64,000 bases of DNA from Symbiodinium natans (taxonomy: Eukaryota; Sar; Dinophyceae; Suessiales; Symbiodiniaceae). Position 1 is the first letter of the stretch; each line of letters starts with the position of its first letter. The translations under genes were made by a program, and so were the position numbers. The stretch is taken from the NCBI GenBank assembly GCA_905221605.1, contig CAJNDS010002377.1, forward strand, positions 396,881 through 460,880, given 5' to 3'. Of the stretch, positions 13,001 to 25,400 are shown piece after piece. Below the pieces are notes generated by a model. That model was not told the origin of the DNA. It was given only the letters and a program-made list of their open reading frames with translations, and did no database searches.

Positions 13001-14880
13001 CCTTAGGGAGCGGTCTCCGCCCTATGACAAAGGCCCCCCCCCCCTATTTCCCGCAGAAAAGCGCGCCCCAGCCTTGGCAATGGCGGATGGGCAGCCACCC
13101 AGCAAAACAGCGTCTGGGGCCGTGGGCACTTCCAGTTCGTGATGGGGGCTTGAGGGCTCAGTACCGGAAAATCTGTCGCTGCAAAAGAAGCTGCACGGCT
13201 CGATCCGTGATGGCGCAAGACCAAAAGCATGACACCCTTGAAGACTATATGTAAGAATCTCTCGCAATGCGAGCTATGCCCTGGAGCTATGGGGCGGCGC
13301 GCAGCCTCCCCAGATTGTGCTTGCATTCGCACACTTACGACCTCCTCTGGGGTTTGAAGGGAGACGTTCGCTGGCACATTCCCCAAACAGCGCCTCGAAA
13401 AGAGGGTGCGAGCATGACGTCACTGGCGCAAAGACCAGGTTCGGGTCCGTATGGAAGGTGACTCATGCCTCGGATTCGGGAGTTTCCAGGTGGCTGCATG
13501 TATACTCAGGCGTATAAGAGGGGGGCATCGAAGGGGGCACGAAGGGATATGTAGCTGGCGGAAACTACCCAACATATGGGCCTACACTGCTCAAGTTCGC
13601 AACCCATGCATCCGGGCTCTGTCAGCCCGAACCCAATCCAACCTTCGGAGGACGTCGCCAGGCTGCGTTGCAGAACGTCGAACATGTAATCGAGATCCGC
13701 CAAGCCCGATTCCTTTCACAATTCCGAAGCTCCACCACAAATACTCTATTCTTAAACCTACCGATCGTCGACCCTTAAAAGGGTGGCGCAGCACCTCAAA
13801 GCTCAACTGAGACAAACGATCCGAGCACACTGGACTTGCTGTGTTGTGGAATTCCCATCTAACGTAACCTTCTGACATGTGAGGTCCCTCCTCCCCCTCA
13901 CCCAACGCCAAAGCCCAAACTCACACCCCATTCCTTCAGACTGCCCCTCTGTGTAGATACATCCTACAAGTATCCACCGGATAAGAGCCATTAGGAATCC
14001 GGGAAGGGGCGCCTGACGTAAGGGTTGATGGGCTCGGGGGTGTAGACAGGCCTTGTATACTGAGCTACTGAGCTTGGTACACGAGGGGGGGGGGGGGGCT
14101 CGATGTCAAGATTTCGACCTCGTTGAACGCGAAACCCCAACACAGCCTCAATGTGTCTATCCCCAACCTTGACCCCTCTCGAGACAGGACCTGAGATGTT
14201 CGTGACTTGCATGACTGTGGGCTGGAGATTTCCTGCCGCGGGAGTAGGCGTAGGCTTCAGGGGACTTAGCCTCGGGGTAAGCAAGCTGTGACTTCTTGCA
14301 TTCTTGAAGGTGCGACTTGTCTTTTCTGACGTCTAAGAAAGCTCCAAAAGCTCCAGGGCTTTACATTGGAGTGCAGTGCCTTTTCTCCAGTGAGGCTGGA
14401 AAGGGGGAAATTCTTGGCTTCGTAGGCTCGGGGCTGAAGATCCAATGAAATACCGAATTCTTCCTGGGTTTTCGGGTTTAGGGTAAGGTTCAGGGGCATG
14501 CAAATCATGTAGACACGTGCGTGTGCATACAGAGTTTGGCCGCTCGCAGCACTCAGGGAATTAGCCGCTGGGTTCCGGAGAGACCCGTTGCAAAGTACGA
14601 TGAAAGAACTCATTTCCTCACTCTCACCACCCTCCGCTGGTCATATCAGGCTGTTTGAGCATCAGCTCCCCGAAAGCTGATGCCTTCTTCCTCCAACCCC
14701 TCAAGGGTCATCTGCCCTGAAAGCACCCCACAAACTCAATCAGGCTAGATCCCAAGCGCGCGACCCTCACGGATCCTAGGCATTCAAAGCCTCAAAGCCT
14801 CGACGCTGCCCAGAACCTCAAGTCCCAAGAGACGCGAAGTTACTCGATCAAATTCGAAGCAACATTTGGCAAAACCCTAA
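7070..14880. other. gene-poor stretch, no supported gene
   Basis: I find no domain-bearing frame or phase-consistent exon chain. Short uncharacterised frames occur (such as plus 9624-9860) but could be chance. A C run lies near 8837-8854 and short telomere-like fragments near 12681-12703. Confidence 0.4.
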
Positions 14881-14928
14881 ATCCGAAAGGAGATGGAGAG
14901 AGCCGAAATTGGGGGGGGGGGGGAGTAC

Positions 14929-14988
14929 CTGATTGGGGTCCTCATTGTACGGGGAATCCTGATTGGGGTCCTCATTGTACGGGGAATC
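14929..14988 (+). repeat. perfect 30-bp tandem duplication
   Basis: CTGATTGGGGTCCTCATTGT plus ten further bases occurs twice in direct succession (14929-14958 and 14959-14988). The phrase 'ggggtcctcattgtacgggg' resembles the short GGGG/CCCC-bounded elements in introns further right, so this may be a piece of such an element. Confidence 0.85.
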
Positions 14989-14999
14989 CTACCTTTTTT

Positions 15000-16440
15000 G
15001 GGGGTCCAGATTTGGGGTCCCTCGAATTATCGGAAGCTCCCAAATCCTGCTCGGGGGGAGATGGTGGCTGCAGTCTGTGAGAGGGCATCGCGTGGCACAA
15101 GGCAGTTCTACTGTTTGCACATGCGGGCTTTTCGGGGCTAAAGATCTATGAGAGAGAGAGATACTCCTACAGTAGTACATTGCTATGCTATGACAGTTTT
15201 GTAATGCTATCTGGCTATATGACTACATGACTACATGACCATACTACTATGTTGCTTTTTAGCACCATACTAGCCTACTACTGATTCTTGCAATGAGAGT
15301 TGGGCTGTAAGAGACATGCTTGCTAGGAAGTTAAACAGTTAAACTTGGGGTTTAGGAACTCGCCGACACCCTGTAGCCGCACGGCAGCATCGGCAAGAGT
15401 TGATCTTCACATCCTTGAACCCCCAAGGAGCCCTGTACAAACACACTCACGCATCTCACAGAAACAAATAGGCTGACCTATAGGCTTTTGGTGGTTTGCG
15501 TTTACTCGGCTTGTCTGAAAGTGTGCCGAAGCATTTACTGGCACCTTAATGGGCCAACGGGGCCCAGCGAGCTCCTGCAGTGACATGTTGACATGAAACG
15601 CGATGGGTCTAGGAATGTCTAGGAGGCGTAACAGAAACGCCTCCGGGCCGTATTCGGGTAGCGGCTTGCGGCTGTAGCTCCCACAAGCTTCGCCTAAGCC
15701 CGACATCCGGAAGCAATCGTGAATGGTCACGCTCGACCCTTTGTTTGTTCCCGCGCTGCGTCCATCGAGAGGTGACCCTTTCTTTTAAAGGATGGGACCT
15801 GCAGTGTGCCAGCAGCAGGTGAGAAATCGGTACCTCCGGTTACTAATCTTGCTTCCTCAGCTACGCTCTCCCGCAAGGTCCGGCTGCACCTCAACTTCAA
15901 GAAGCCCCCCCTGCAACTTTGTTCTCCTCAGCACTCGCCCCATGAAGTCGCTTGCGCTCAACCGTCGGCAGAAGAAGGGCCACAGCGAGGGAAGATTCCA
16001 GCTACAGCACGGTGTGGATACTATCTTCACATCTTAAGGGCCGGCTTGTGGAGGTCCTCTTAAAAACTTCTCCTTCAGTGAATTCGTCAGACTTCTATCC
16101 ATCCATTGTGCTCTGATTGGCAGAGCTAGTGCTGTATCTCAATAGGAAGCGGATTCTAGGATGCTACTCTACATCCGACAAGCAAGCCATTCTCAACATC
16201 TACATCACCACATAACTGTTGAGGTCAAGTCACTTGTAGATGAAGGCCGCAGGAGCTGGCAGCAGGCATCCCGGGCTAGAATCACCGTGCTTCTTTCAGA
16301 CTCGGAGTGGCAAAATGCTCCAGCTCAAAGGATGCCTGAATCCCTTTCCAGGCTGTCAATCATGTAGTCTGAAAGTGTCTTGAAGAGCTCTCGTTAGTTC
16401 CCGGAGCCGTTCCACTTTCTAGACTTGGGGTTGAAAGCAC
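15000..16440. other. no supported gene
   Basis: Contains short simple repeats (GACTACAT and GCTATG variants near 15180-15250) and unremarkable sequence. No exon was recognised on either strand. Confidence 0.4.
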
Positions 16441-16446
16441 CGGCAG

Positions 16447-16685
16447 GTGATACGGTTGGGGTCTAACGCAGAGCTCTGGAGGCATCTGGGCCGTGACTTA
16501 AGCCTTTCGGTGCCGTGTTCCAAGTGTCAGACACGGTTTCCTGCCATGCCCAGCTCCAGATCCGTGGCAGCTGGGCATCGAGTTTTCTTGGCCACCCTAG
16601 CTGACCACAATCGGATGCACTGCAGGGCACCAGCCGGCGAAAAGCTTCACGGCGCCACTACATCGGCAGCATGGAATTTATGCGA
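16447..16685 (+). CDS. possible isolated exon, unknown protein
   Basis: The frame opens directly after GGCAG/G, a good dinoflagellate-type acceptor, and stays open past 16685. It has mixed composition and a CSKC motif, but no domain I recognise. A GT donor could follow at about 16684. There is no partner exon and no start. It may be chance; every well-supported gene in the window is on the other strand. Confidence 0.2.
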
Positions 16686-16911
16686 AGTTTTTAGGGTGTC
16701 GACCCTCACACCTCACACGTGCAGGCAAGGGTGTCGGGCAAAGTTTCAATCGCCGAGAACGGCAAACACGATTTGCAACGCCCAACCCAAGACCGAGGAG
16801 AATGGTACGAGAGGGAAGAATCCTTAACCCCTAACCCTGCACCGTGATGGGACCCCACTCCGCGAAACCCAAACCGATAAACCCCCCCAAACATGCAAAC
16901 AACCCCTGAAC

Positions 16912-16985
16912 CCTGGACCAGCGCCTTGACGCGTGCCGCCGGGCAGCCGCAACCCTGCGGAAGCCCGCCGCAAGGTGGCAGCCAT
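16912..16985 (-). CDS. possible N-terminal exon (presequence-like)
   Basis: On the minus strand an ATG in a CGCCATGG context opens a peptide beginning MAATLRRASAGLRLPGG. It is basic and rich in Ala and Arg, like a mitochondrial targeting presequence. It reaches a GT donor at 16911. I could not find downstream exons, so this is a weak call resting on composition alone. Confidence 0.2.
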
Positions 16986-16999
16986 GGCGGGAAATGGGG

Positions 17000-17870
17000 G
17001 GGCGGGAAGCCCTAAACCCTGAGCAGCAAAGCCACCCTAAGCCCGTGAACCGCTTGCCACAAACCCTGAACCCAACCTTTTCTTCTTGGTTCTGTCTGGT
17101 CTGCTGCGCATGTGGGCTCTGATCTGCTTGTGGATCATGTCTGCTTCGCGAATCTTCTTTTGAAGGCATGCTGTTTCTTGTGATAGAAAAGGATGCGCTA
17201 GCGTGCCCAAGGGCTAACAGCTGCTGTTATATAGCATGTTTGCTGATCCGCTTCGGCGATCCGGGTGGTCCTCCTGATTCGAACTGAGCAGATCTGGTTC
17301 GCAAGGCCAGATGGGCAGCCTGGCCACCCCCCTACTCCGTCACGAGGATATCCTGGTTCATTTGGTCGACTTTGCACGTTTTTGAACCTCAAAAGCTGCA
17401 GCATAGATTCATAAATTGAAAGGCACGAAAAGCAGAAGCTTCTAGCTCTCTTGATGTCATCTTTTTGATCAGAGACATCCCTAGCAAGAACAGCACGCGC
17501 AACTGCATGGTTGAGCAGTGCACCAACTCCTTACTGTGAGGGGGGCGCTTCGACGTTGGCTTTTACAAGCTGCCGCAAGAAGTCTCGACAAAATTAGCGT
17601 TTGCTAATGTTGGCTATCTATTCAAAACCTGTCGTCGTGTCGTTGGAAGTCATGGTTTCACCATTCTTCCTGCGCGCGGCAGTCGTTCGATGCCGCAGAA
17701 ATGCCGTTTAAAGCCAAAGGCCCCGGGATGGGGCCGCAGAGGCTCCAAAACATCGGGGGCCCTTGTAAGGGTCTCTGCTTGCGTACTGCAACTCCACTCC
17801 TACTTCTGAGGGCGGCGCGAAGGCTTGACCCGAAGCAAGTCACCAGAAGCCATGCCAATCTCCAGCAATG
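17000..17870. other. intergenic, no supported gene
   Basis: Downstream flank of the channel gene. No exon was recognised on either strand. Confidence 0.4.
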
Positions 17871-17876
17871 CCCGCA

Positions 17877-19742
17877 CTAGATGGGCAGTTGAACCGGCAC
17901 TGGCTTGTCCCTCTTCTCCACCTTCTCCACGGCTTCTGGTTGGGAAGGGCCTTTGCTCGGAACTTCTTCATCATTTTGAACATTCGGTTCTAGATCTTTG
18001 CTGTCGTTACTGTCGTTCTGAACCTCCTCAATTTCGGATTCGGCACGCATGCTGGATCCGCCCCTCACCCTGTGGACTCCTCGTTTGGCCAAGCGCAGCC
18101 CAACTGCAATGAGCAGGAAGACAGTGAAGAGAATACAGACTCCTCCCATGTCTAAGGCCGTAAGTTGGCCCTCCTCTACTTCTGCCACTTCCTCCAGGCA
18201 TGTGTCGATCTTCTTGTATCGGAACAGCTCATATGCAGCAGCAAACTTGCCTTGGTACACCAGTTGCAAGGTGTAGAAGCTGAGGGCATTCACCAAGTCC
18301 GCCCGAACTGCGAAGCCAACATAGACAGTGAAGATGGGATCACCGACGAGATGGAAGCCATTGGCACACATCGCTTCCTGGAAGTCGGATCGCGCACGGA
18401 CATCATGCTCAGGAACAACAGCAGCTTGGCAGTCACCATTTGCCAAGCCTCCAAACAGATCCCCTGAGTTGGGGAATGTGACCACGTCCATGGTAGGGTG
18501 CTGGTTACGTACCAAGTTCAACTGCTGCTGGATGATGCAGACCTTCTGGCAGATGTCGGATGGAGGGTCGCAATCCTTGACGCCTGTAATACCGGTTGTC
18601 TGCTGTGCACTCACCACCAGCAGCTGGGCCAGGTTGGCCGTGTAGGTCGCAACCATGACCATCGTGAAAACTGCGAAGCCGACGCGAATGGCACTGCCGG
18701 CCCGCGTCCTCGTGTCGTCAATCTTGGCACCCCCGAGGTCACCACCCGCAAAGAAGGCCAAAGTCCCATATTGCAGCCCTTCGCAGATCTTCTTGAGGCC
18801 TGCCAGTGCTTTGCGGGGATGCAGCATGCTGGAGCTGCAGCAGCTACAGGTCCCATCCTCCTCCTCCACCCAGTAGAAGAAGATTCCAGCAGTGAAGACC
18901 AGGCTGGCGACCAAGAGCCAAAGAATGGGAGAGAAGGGCTTCAAGAAGCTGAACCAAACAGACTCATATCCCAAAGCGGGATCCCAGCGGTTGTCCGCCA
19001 CCTCTTTTCGGACCATCAGCTTCATGTTCCCCGCAAGGATTGGGCTGGTAAAGGTGGCCATCTGTCGCCTTGTGTCCGTCTCCATGACAACCGAGATGCA
19101 GAAGTCAATCAGCTGCATCTGGACATCGTGGACACATGCATCCCAGGGGGAAGCAAAGAGGCTCAAGGATGCTTCGGAAACAGTCGCCTGGACAGTTTGA
19201 AACCCCGCCTCGACGGAGAGCTCTTGGAAGAAGCTCGCGACTGATCCGGTCCATCCGTCGTCCTGCTCGTAGTGCCATGGCCGGCTACTGGCCGGATACG
19301 CAAAGCGGAATGTCTGGCCAGTCAGCTGCGTGCGAATCTGTGTCACAAAGTCCTCCTGGCTGGCTGAGTCGCCACAAGTCAGGTATGAGTACTGCAAGCC
19401 AAGCTGAGGAAAGTACGAGGTCGGGTAGCTGGCGGTGGAGCAGTTCGAAGGATCCACGTAGCAATAGGACTGCTGACACTCGCCTGCAGAGCTGCAGAGA
19501 CCCGACAAGCCAGCAAGCTTGGCATCCCAAGCCGCGCAGTACGACCCGAAGGTCTCTGAGTGGTTGTAGACCAACAAGCCCTTGGAGGTTGGGACCTGTA
19601 GAACGCCGAAGTTGCTCCAATAAGTGCTTGACAAAAAATTCACCTCTACGCATGGGCAGCCGGGGAGGCCGAATGCTTGGCACTCGACCTGCGCAGGCTG
19701 CAAAAGCAGACATAGCGCACCCACGAAGAAGTGGGATTTCAT
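17877..19742 (-). CDS. ionotropic glutamate receptor-like ligand-gated channel, 621 aa, single exon
   Basis: Probable plasma-membrane cation channel of the eukaryotic ionotropic glutamate receptor family. A signal peptide (about 1-22) precedes a Cys-rich segment with QSYCYVDPSNC at about 91-101, a motif I associate with dinoflagellate surface proteins. The ligand-binding lobe S1 follows (around FRFAYPASSRPW, 145-156), then M1 (271-291), a pore-loop region (YGTLAFFAGGDLGG, about 325-338), M3 with the hallmark YTANLA (367-372, matching SYTANLAA), lobe S2 (about 385-505), M4 (530-551) and an acidic C-terminal tail of about 70 residues. The open frame extends three codons further upstream to a GTG; I chose the ATG at 19742 because the signal peptide starts there. 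It is uninterrupted, unlike its neighbours, which suggests retroposition. Ligand and ion selectivity cannot be read from the sequence. Confidence 0.9.
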   Translation of the reverse strand: MKSHFFVGALCLLLQPAQVECQAFGLPGCPCVEVNFLSSTYWSNFGVLQVPTSKGLLVYNHSETFGSYCAAWDAKLAGLSGLCSSAGECQQSYCYVDPSNCSTASYPTSYFPQLGLQYSYLTCGDSASQEDFVTQIRTQLTGQTFRFAYPASSRPWHYEQDDGWTGSVASFFQELSVEAGFQTVQATVSEASLSLFASPWDACVHDVQMQLIDFCISVVMETDTRRQMATFTSPILAGNMKLMVRKEVADNRWDPALGYESVWFSFLKPFSPILWLLVASLVFTAGIFFYWVEEEDGTCSCCSSSMLHPRKALAGLKKICEGLQYGTLAFFAGGDLGGAKIDDTRTRAGSAIRVGFAVFTMVMVATYTANLAQLLVVSAQQTTGITGVKDCDPPSDICQKVCIIQQQLNLVRNQHPTMDVVTFPNSGDLFGGLANGDCQAAVVPEHDVRARSDFQEAMCANGFHLVGDPIFTVYVGFAVRADLVNALSFYTLQLVYQGKFAAAYELFRYKKIDTCLEEVAEVEEGQLTALDMGGVCILFTVFLLIAVGLRLAKRGVHRVRGGSSMRAESEIEEVQNDSNDSKDLEPNVQNDEEVPSKGPSQPEAVEKVEKRDKPVPVQLPI

Positions 19743-19749
19743 GCCTGCC

Positions 19750-20370
19750 ACGCGCCGGCTACGTCGTCAAGGCTGGGATACTTGAGCAAACTCGCATCAT
19801 CCAAATCGGCCAGGCTCACAAAGGCAACAACGCACACGCACCCACCCGCCCACCCACGCACACTTCTGAGTACCTACAGCAGGCGGGCCGAAGCAATGTG
19901 GCATTCACGTTAATCGCTTCAGAGTCCTTGATGTTCCCTGATTGCAATTACATCTCTGGCAAAGGTGCCTTCGCCAAGCAATCCCAGGAAACTGCATGGA
20001 GGTAGATGCTTAACGTGATGAGTCTAGGAGGCACGAGGCACCTCTCCAGTGCCTTTAGCTCTTTGTAGCTCACTCCCACAAACTTCGCCAAAGCTCCACA
20101 TCTTTTGCAAACAGTGTGCTTTGGCTGAGCTCGATCTTTACTCTGCCTCCGCTTCGATTGAGGTGCGACCTTCCAGAAGATGCAGCCTGTCAGTATGCCA
20201 CGTTCGAGCAGTTTAGGAGACACGTGGCTTGTTGACGTTGGGCCCCAGAAATTCGAGAATTGAAGGAATCCTCTGAATCGTTTCGTTCCAAAAAAGAAAA
20301 GAAGGAGAAGTAAGCTCAGTAAGCAAGCCAAAACACATCCCACATGAGCCGCCACTTTCGGGGCCCACCA
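19750..20370. other. intergenic flank between two minus-strand genes
   Basis: No exon recognised. On the minus strand, 24-36 bases upstream of the channel ATG, the sequence TTTGCTCAAG resembles the 3' end of the dinoflagellate spliced leader (see findings). Confidence 0.4.
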
Positions 20371-20378
20371 TAAGGATG

Positions 20379-20567
20379 TCATAGGAGCCGCACTTCTTCT
20401 GCGGAGACTTCCACGCTTTCACCACGCCGCAAGGCTGCGACCTGCTTCCCCAACTCCTGGAGAGCGACGAAGAAAACAACCAACACGCAACAAAGAATGC
20501 TCATTTATTCAACTTTAGCTGGTAACTTGGTGACATGCTGCAACGTTGCCTCAAGGACCTCCTTAAA

Positions 20568-20603
<36 letters not shown>

Positions 20604-21553
20604 ATATCTACATCACAGCCGCATCTTCCGTGCCATTCCCGCGCCTGCTGCAGCCGCAGTGCCAAGGCTTCCCGCGAGTCCGGGCGCAGGAGCTGCGTGG
20701 CCGTCAGCATGACGGGTGCCTCGGAGAAGGTCGCTCAGCAAGACACGGGAAGCCAGCAAGCCACGCCTAAAACTCCTACCTATCAAGCTCATGGATCTTC
20801 AAACTTCCTTGGGGGCCGCCGGAGATGAGTCACTTGGCCATTGAGGAGTCAGAATCCCCAGCCCGAAGGAGCAGCTGATGGAGACATCTTGCAAGTGTCG
20901 GCGTCTTAGAAGAACCTCTGAGTCAAAGTGCACGAAACAACAGAAGCAAGCAGAACGTCCGCTCCCCCTACGCCCCCTGAAACCCTAACCCTAACCCAAC
21001 ATGCTTTTGAAAGCCTTTTTGAACCTGGAAGCCAGGATTCAAAAGCCTACACCCTGAACCCTAAACCTGAAACCCTTATCCCTAAGCCCTCCAAGGAGGG
21101 TGCCAGGAGTGCCAGGCGAGTCAGGAGGACACATCGGTGGGCAAAGCCCACCGCGGCCAGCGTGAGGCCTGGGCACCCAGAACTCCTGAAGCTCTCACAT
21201 TGCTAGAAGCTCCTTTCTTTCGAGTTTGGGTCTGATATTGGGTAAGTTTTGCTACGAGGACCTGCTTGAATGCACTTGAACGCCACCTCTGTCACCACTA
21301 ACTCGGGGTCTGCAGCTGGCTTGGGACTCGCGACGCTGGTTCTCTGCACTACCGTACTGCGGTGCTGGCTGCTGCTTCTGGCGGTCTGCTTCTGCGAACG
21401 GCACAAGCCTGACCTTACAAGGAAAGCTGGCCGAGGCTCAACAGAAGCTGAAGCTCTGGAGGGTATTCACCTGCACCCACAGGTCCCAATGGTCCCAGCT
21501 TCTGCCCCGCCCCCCCGACACGCATCACGCCACACTGCTCTAAAAACAAATAA

Positions 21554-21584
<31 letters not shown>

Positions 21585-21771
21585 ATACTTTATAAAGTAT
21601 ATCATACAATATTTTATCCGTATACAAACTTATATGTACATATATACATGTGTGCCAAGAACGACCGGCCCCCACCTGGGGCTGCACGAAAGGGCGCGCG
21701 CTGCCCACGATCATGGCCATGCCGAAGGTGATGGCCACAGACAGCCAGAGCCCGTCTTTCGCGGAGACCAC
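20379..21771 (-). CDS. 3' exons of an unknown gene with a membrane segment
   Basis: Three exons are well shaped. 21676-21771 is 32 codons in phase 0; it contains the hydrophobic stretch LWLSVAITFGMAMIVGSA and ends at a GT donor. 20603-20719 is 39 codons in phase 0, and 20379-20456 is 26 codons in phase 0 ending in TGA. The last two join in frame with AG/G acceptors, giving a C-terminus ending VSAEEVRLL. A fourth possible exon starts at 21168 (LTLAAVGFAHRCVLLTRL, hydrophobic), but its phase does not connect directly, so a further exon is missing. The last intron starts in a (GT)n run on the coding strand. Family not recognised; an integral membrane protein is likely. Confidence 0.5.
20570..20602. 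repeat. (AC)n microsatellite inside an intron
   Basis: About 16 AC units abut the GT donor of the 20603-20719 exon, so on the coding strand the intron begins with (GT)n. Confidence 0.9.
21554..21655. repeat. AT-rich low-complexity tract
   Basis: TATATA runs and ATATAC variants lie in the presumed intron downstream of the 21676-21771 exon. Confidence 0.8.
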
Positions 21772-22401
21772 CTCGGATTCGCACGCTGAAAGGGTTTATG
21801 GTTCATATATACCGTATATACCTTACTAGGAATGATAGTAGTGTAGTATAGGGTATATGACTCTAATTCTCGGGATCATTTGGTCCCCAAAAACACTCCA
21901 CGTCACTCCACGCATCGATCCCACCTTCATCCGACAGCAAAATGCCCTAGCAGTCCCAACATTTCAAATTCAAGTGAGCAGCTGGCACCAAGCAGGCGGA
22001 GGCGAGCTTCAAGGCAACTTCCATCCACACTCCATCGCAGTAGGCCTCACAAACTTCATCTCCACAGGGTGGCTCCTACATGGGTTGCCTTGCTTACGGC
22101 TATCTGCAGCGGCTCCGTTTGTCTGAGCGTAGAGTTGCAGCACAAGGCTTCTCATAGCAGTGCTCTGCGAACTACGTCTGCTTTGACAAGGTGTTGAACT
22201 CTTGAACTGCAACAGAGCAGCGTACTTGCAAAGCAGCTGCTTTGCACCGATCAGCATTCCTTCGATGACCCGCAAGGACGCTGTGTCACTTGCACGAAGC
22301 TTTCCAACAAGGCGCCTAAGACTTACAGCGAGGACTGTCTAGAGGATGACTGCGACAACCCATAAGGACGTTGAGCATTCTGCCAAAAAAATCAGCAATT
22401 C

Positions 22402-25400
22402 TCAGGGGGCCAAGGCGCGGTCAGAGTCGATCTCCTCCAAGATGCTGCGCTCCGTGAGCATTTGCATCATGTAGTTGCGATCCAGTACCGTGTCTTCCAT
22501 CGCATTGCTCTCCATGATGAGGCTCTCGGCCTATGGGTCGAGACCCCCTTTTGGGGGGGCTCTCAGAGGGTCTGTTGCAGAAGCAGTTGCAGAGAGCGCA
22601 CATTTGAGTCCGTTTTTCAATTGTGAGGCCAAGGGGCTGAGAATCCACCACCTTTCTCTCCATCCCTGCCGTGCGGGGTCACGATCCTGAGCTCTCAGCG
22701 CGCGACCGTTTCTGACCGGAGAGTTGCTTTTTGCGCGAAAAAGATGTCGCACGGACGTCCACGCGCGGCCCTCAATAGCCCCCAAATAACCCCTACAAGG
22801 TCCCCTGGCTCCCTCCGTTAATCCCCTTGAGTTTGGGTATATATATATATATGTATAACTAGGGCCTTCCCTCATTCCCCAGGGGATTTCGGTTCTGCTT
22901 GGCTCCGAGAAACACCGCGTCGGGGTGAAGCTGCACCAGGGCTTTGCCGGGCCTCTGCACGGCCAGCTGGGCCGCGGCGGCGGCCAGCAAGCGCCTGGCC
23001 ATCAGCCCCTCCTGCAGGGCTATGTCTGTGAGGATATACATATAATATATATATATATATGTATAACACAAATAAACATATGTATATATAGGTATATAAA
23101 CATATTTCACATAAGATTCAGACATATGCCCTAAACTGACCTTTGCTCCTAAAACCTAAACCATATTCTTGAACATCCTTCGTATACTACAGTACCTCAA
23201 CTCGAATTCAAAAAAAAAACCTAGGCCAACCAGAATGTTCCGAAAAAAATGAGCTTCCCTCCACACTACAGCATGAAATATTTGCTGACCTAAAGGTTAA
23301 CCCACTTCCCTAAACATGAGATACTTTTCTAAAGAGCTTCCTTAAACATTGTAAGGCTCACTGACTTTGTGAGTTGGATTGGATCCCCCAAAACCCATCG
23401 TAAGGAACGGTGTGTTCTGGGGATGGGCGGTGGGGGGAGGTGAAGGCTTGATTCATTTGATTCAGTTTGATTTAGTTTTGAATCACGCCGGGATCCAAGA
23501 TTTAAGACTCAAGATGCCCAAGAATGCCCGGAAAAAGTCTTCTTGAATCTTGGATCCCTGCTGAATCCCCGGCTTGTGTGTCTGTTTCTTTCTGAAGGAC
23601 AAACAAAGGATAGCCTATCGACGAAGAAAACCAAAACTCTCCGTCCTTGAAGCACTCAGTCTTTACACAAGGAGTGAGCTCCAAGCGGATGCTGCCATGC
23701 TCGCTGTCGGCGCTCACGACGAAGAAGGTCTTGCACTGCCTTCGCTGTATTCTTGGGCACCTCCCCTAGTCTGGAACCCGGGTTGCACTGCTGCACCCCT
23801 CTTCCCTTCCCTGAAAAAAAACCGCGAGGTCTGCTTTCCGAGCGGCCGCATGGCCCGGCGCTGCTTGAAGAAGAGGAATGCCAGGAAGCAGGGCACGGCT
23901 CCGCCGTAGATGGCGGCGGTGCTCCAGCCGATTCGGTCCACCTCCAAGTGCATCCAAGCGGAGAGGGCAACATAGACTGCAAAGGTCTTCAAAAGACTGA
24001 GGATTTCGAGGTTTGAGAGGGGTCTATCTATAGCGTGTTTCACACATAGCGGACTGGGGGGCCCCACCCAGATGGCCGTGGCGGCGTCCTTGGAACACCC
24101 AAGCCACGGGAAGAGCGGCCGGAAGGCCAAGTCGTCTGGGATCCGGGTTCCTCAAGGTGCGGAAGTTCAAAAAGTGGTACAGAGCATAGAGTCAGCTTCA
24201 ATGGGCTCCTTCAAGCAAACCCATAGCTCACTGCTGGATGGCACACTCCTACGACTGGCGACCGTTGCGCCTTCGCCGTCGGTGCGCTGGCAGCCCAGCA
24301 GCTGCACGGCGCCGGAGGCGCCGCCCACGAAGAGGACCGTCAGGGCTCGCAAGGCCAAGCGGATCCCTCGGCTTCTCGGCTTCTCAGTCTGGCATTTTCG
24401 GTCTTGTGCTCTCGTATTGCCATGCTCCCCCCCGCTTTTTGTGCCTAAGGGGCAGGGGCTGTTCAGGAGTTCAAGAGCCGAGGAGCCGCGTCCACGGCTC
24501 CAGAGCTCCAGCAAAGCACAGGCGCCCAGCACCAAGAGGGGAAGCAGGGGCGTCGCGAGGGCGAAGGCAGCCCGCACAGTCGCCCCATCGAAGCGGCACT
24601 GGAGGTCCAGGAAACTTTGCAGCTCCGAGCCCGTGAGCTGGAGGACTTCAACGTAGGACAGCAGCGGGTCGCCTCAGAATTGCACAAAAGTGCCGCGGCA
24701 GAAGAAGCGGGTAGATTGTGGTAGTATAGATTGTTGGCCAGGCTTACGCCCGGTATTTTCCTGATTTAACACGCAGCTCGACAAGTCGCGATCTACGTTG
24801 GCCTCCTCTGCAGGGGCGTCCGCGTCCGTGACGTTGGCCGCAAGCACTTCCTGCACCACCTCAGCTCCAGCATGCTCTGCGCAAATCACACTGCAGAGGG
24901 ACCCCGCTGAACTGACTGCAGCTCAGGCGCTTCTTGCGCCTGGCTGGCGCTCACCAGGCGCCTCGAAGAGTCTAACTAAAAGGCATCAAGATCTAGAGAT
25001 TCCCTTGCCCTTCGAGTCGACCATGGCCATAGTAACTGCCACAGTATGGTGTCAGCTTTGGCCGAGGCGCGCGAGCACGGCCCAGAGCTGCGCCAGCTGC
25101 AGCAGCACGGCCGCCTGCGACAAGAGGAGCTGCGCCGCGCACTCCACGCCCAAGCCGGGCTTGGGGGCATAGCTCCTGCAGGGCTTTGATGAGCTTAATC
25201 TGAAGAATGTCGGATCCTGTCCCTTGTGACCTTGTGCTCCCACATCCGAGCGGGCAGGCTAAGGAGGGGAGGTTGAGCGCGCTACCCCAGCAGCTCTAGC
25301 AGCTTCCAGCACGCTTGCTGCGCGCCTCAGAAGGCCGCCTGCTGCCACGCAGGCGGCCACCAGCGCCAAGGTTCCCAGCGAGGCCGCCCCGACCAAGAAC

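Noticed and set aside
18498..19244. 248-codon plus-strand frame
   Set aside because: It is antisense to the glutamate-receptor-like gene, whose minus-strand frame shows clear family motifs.
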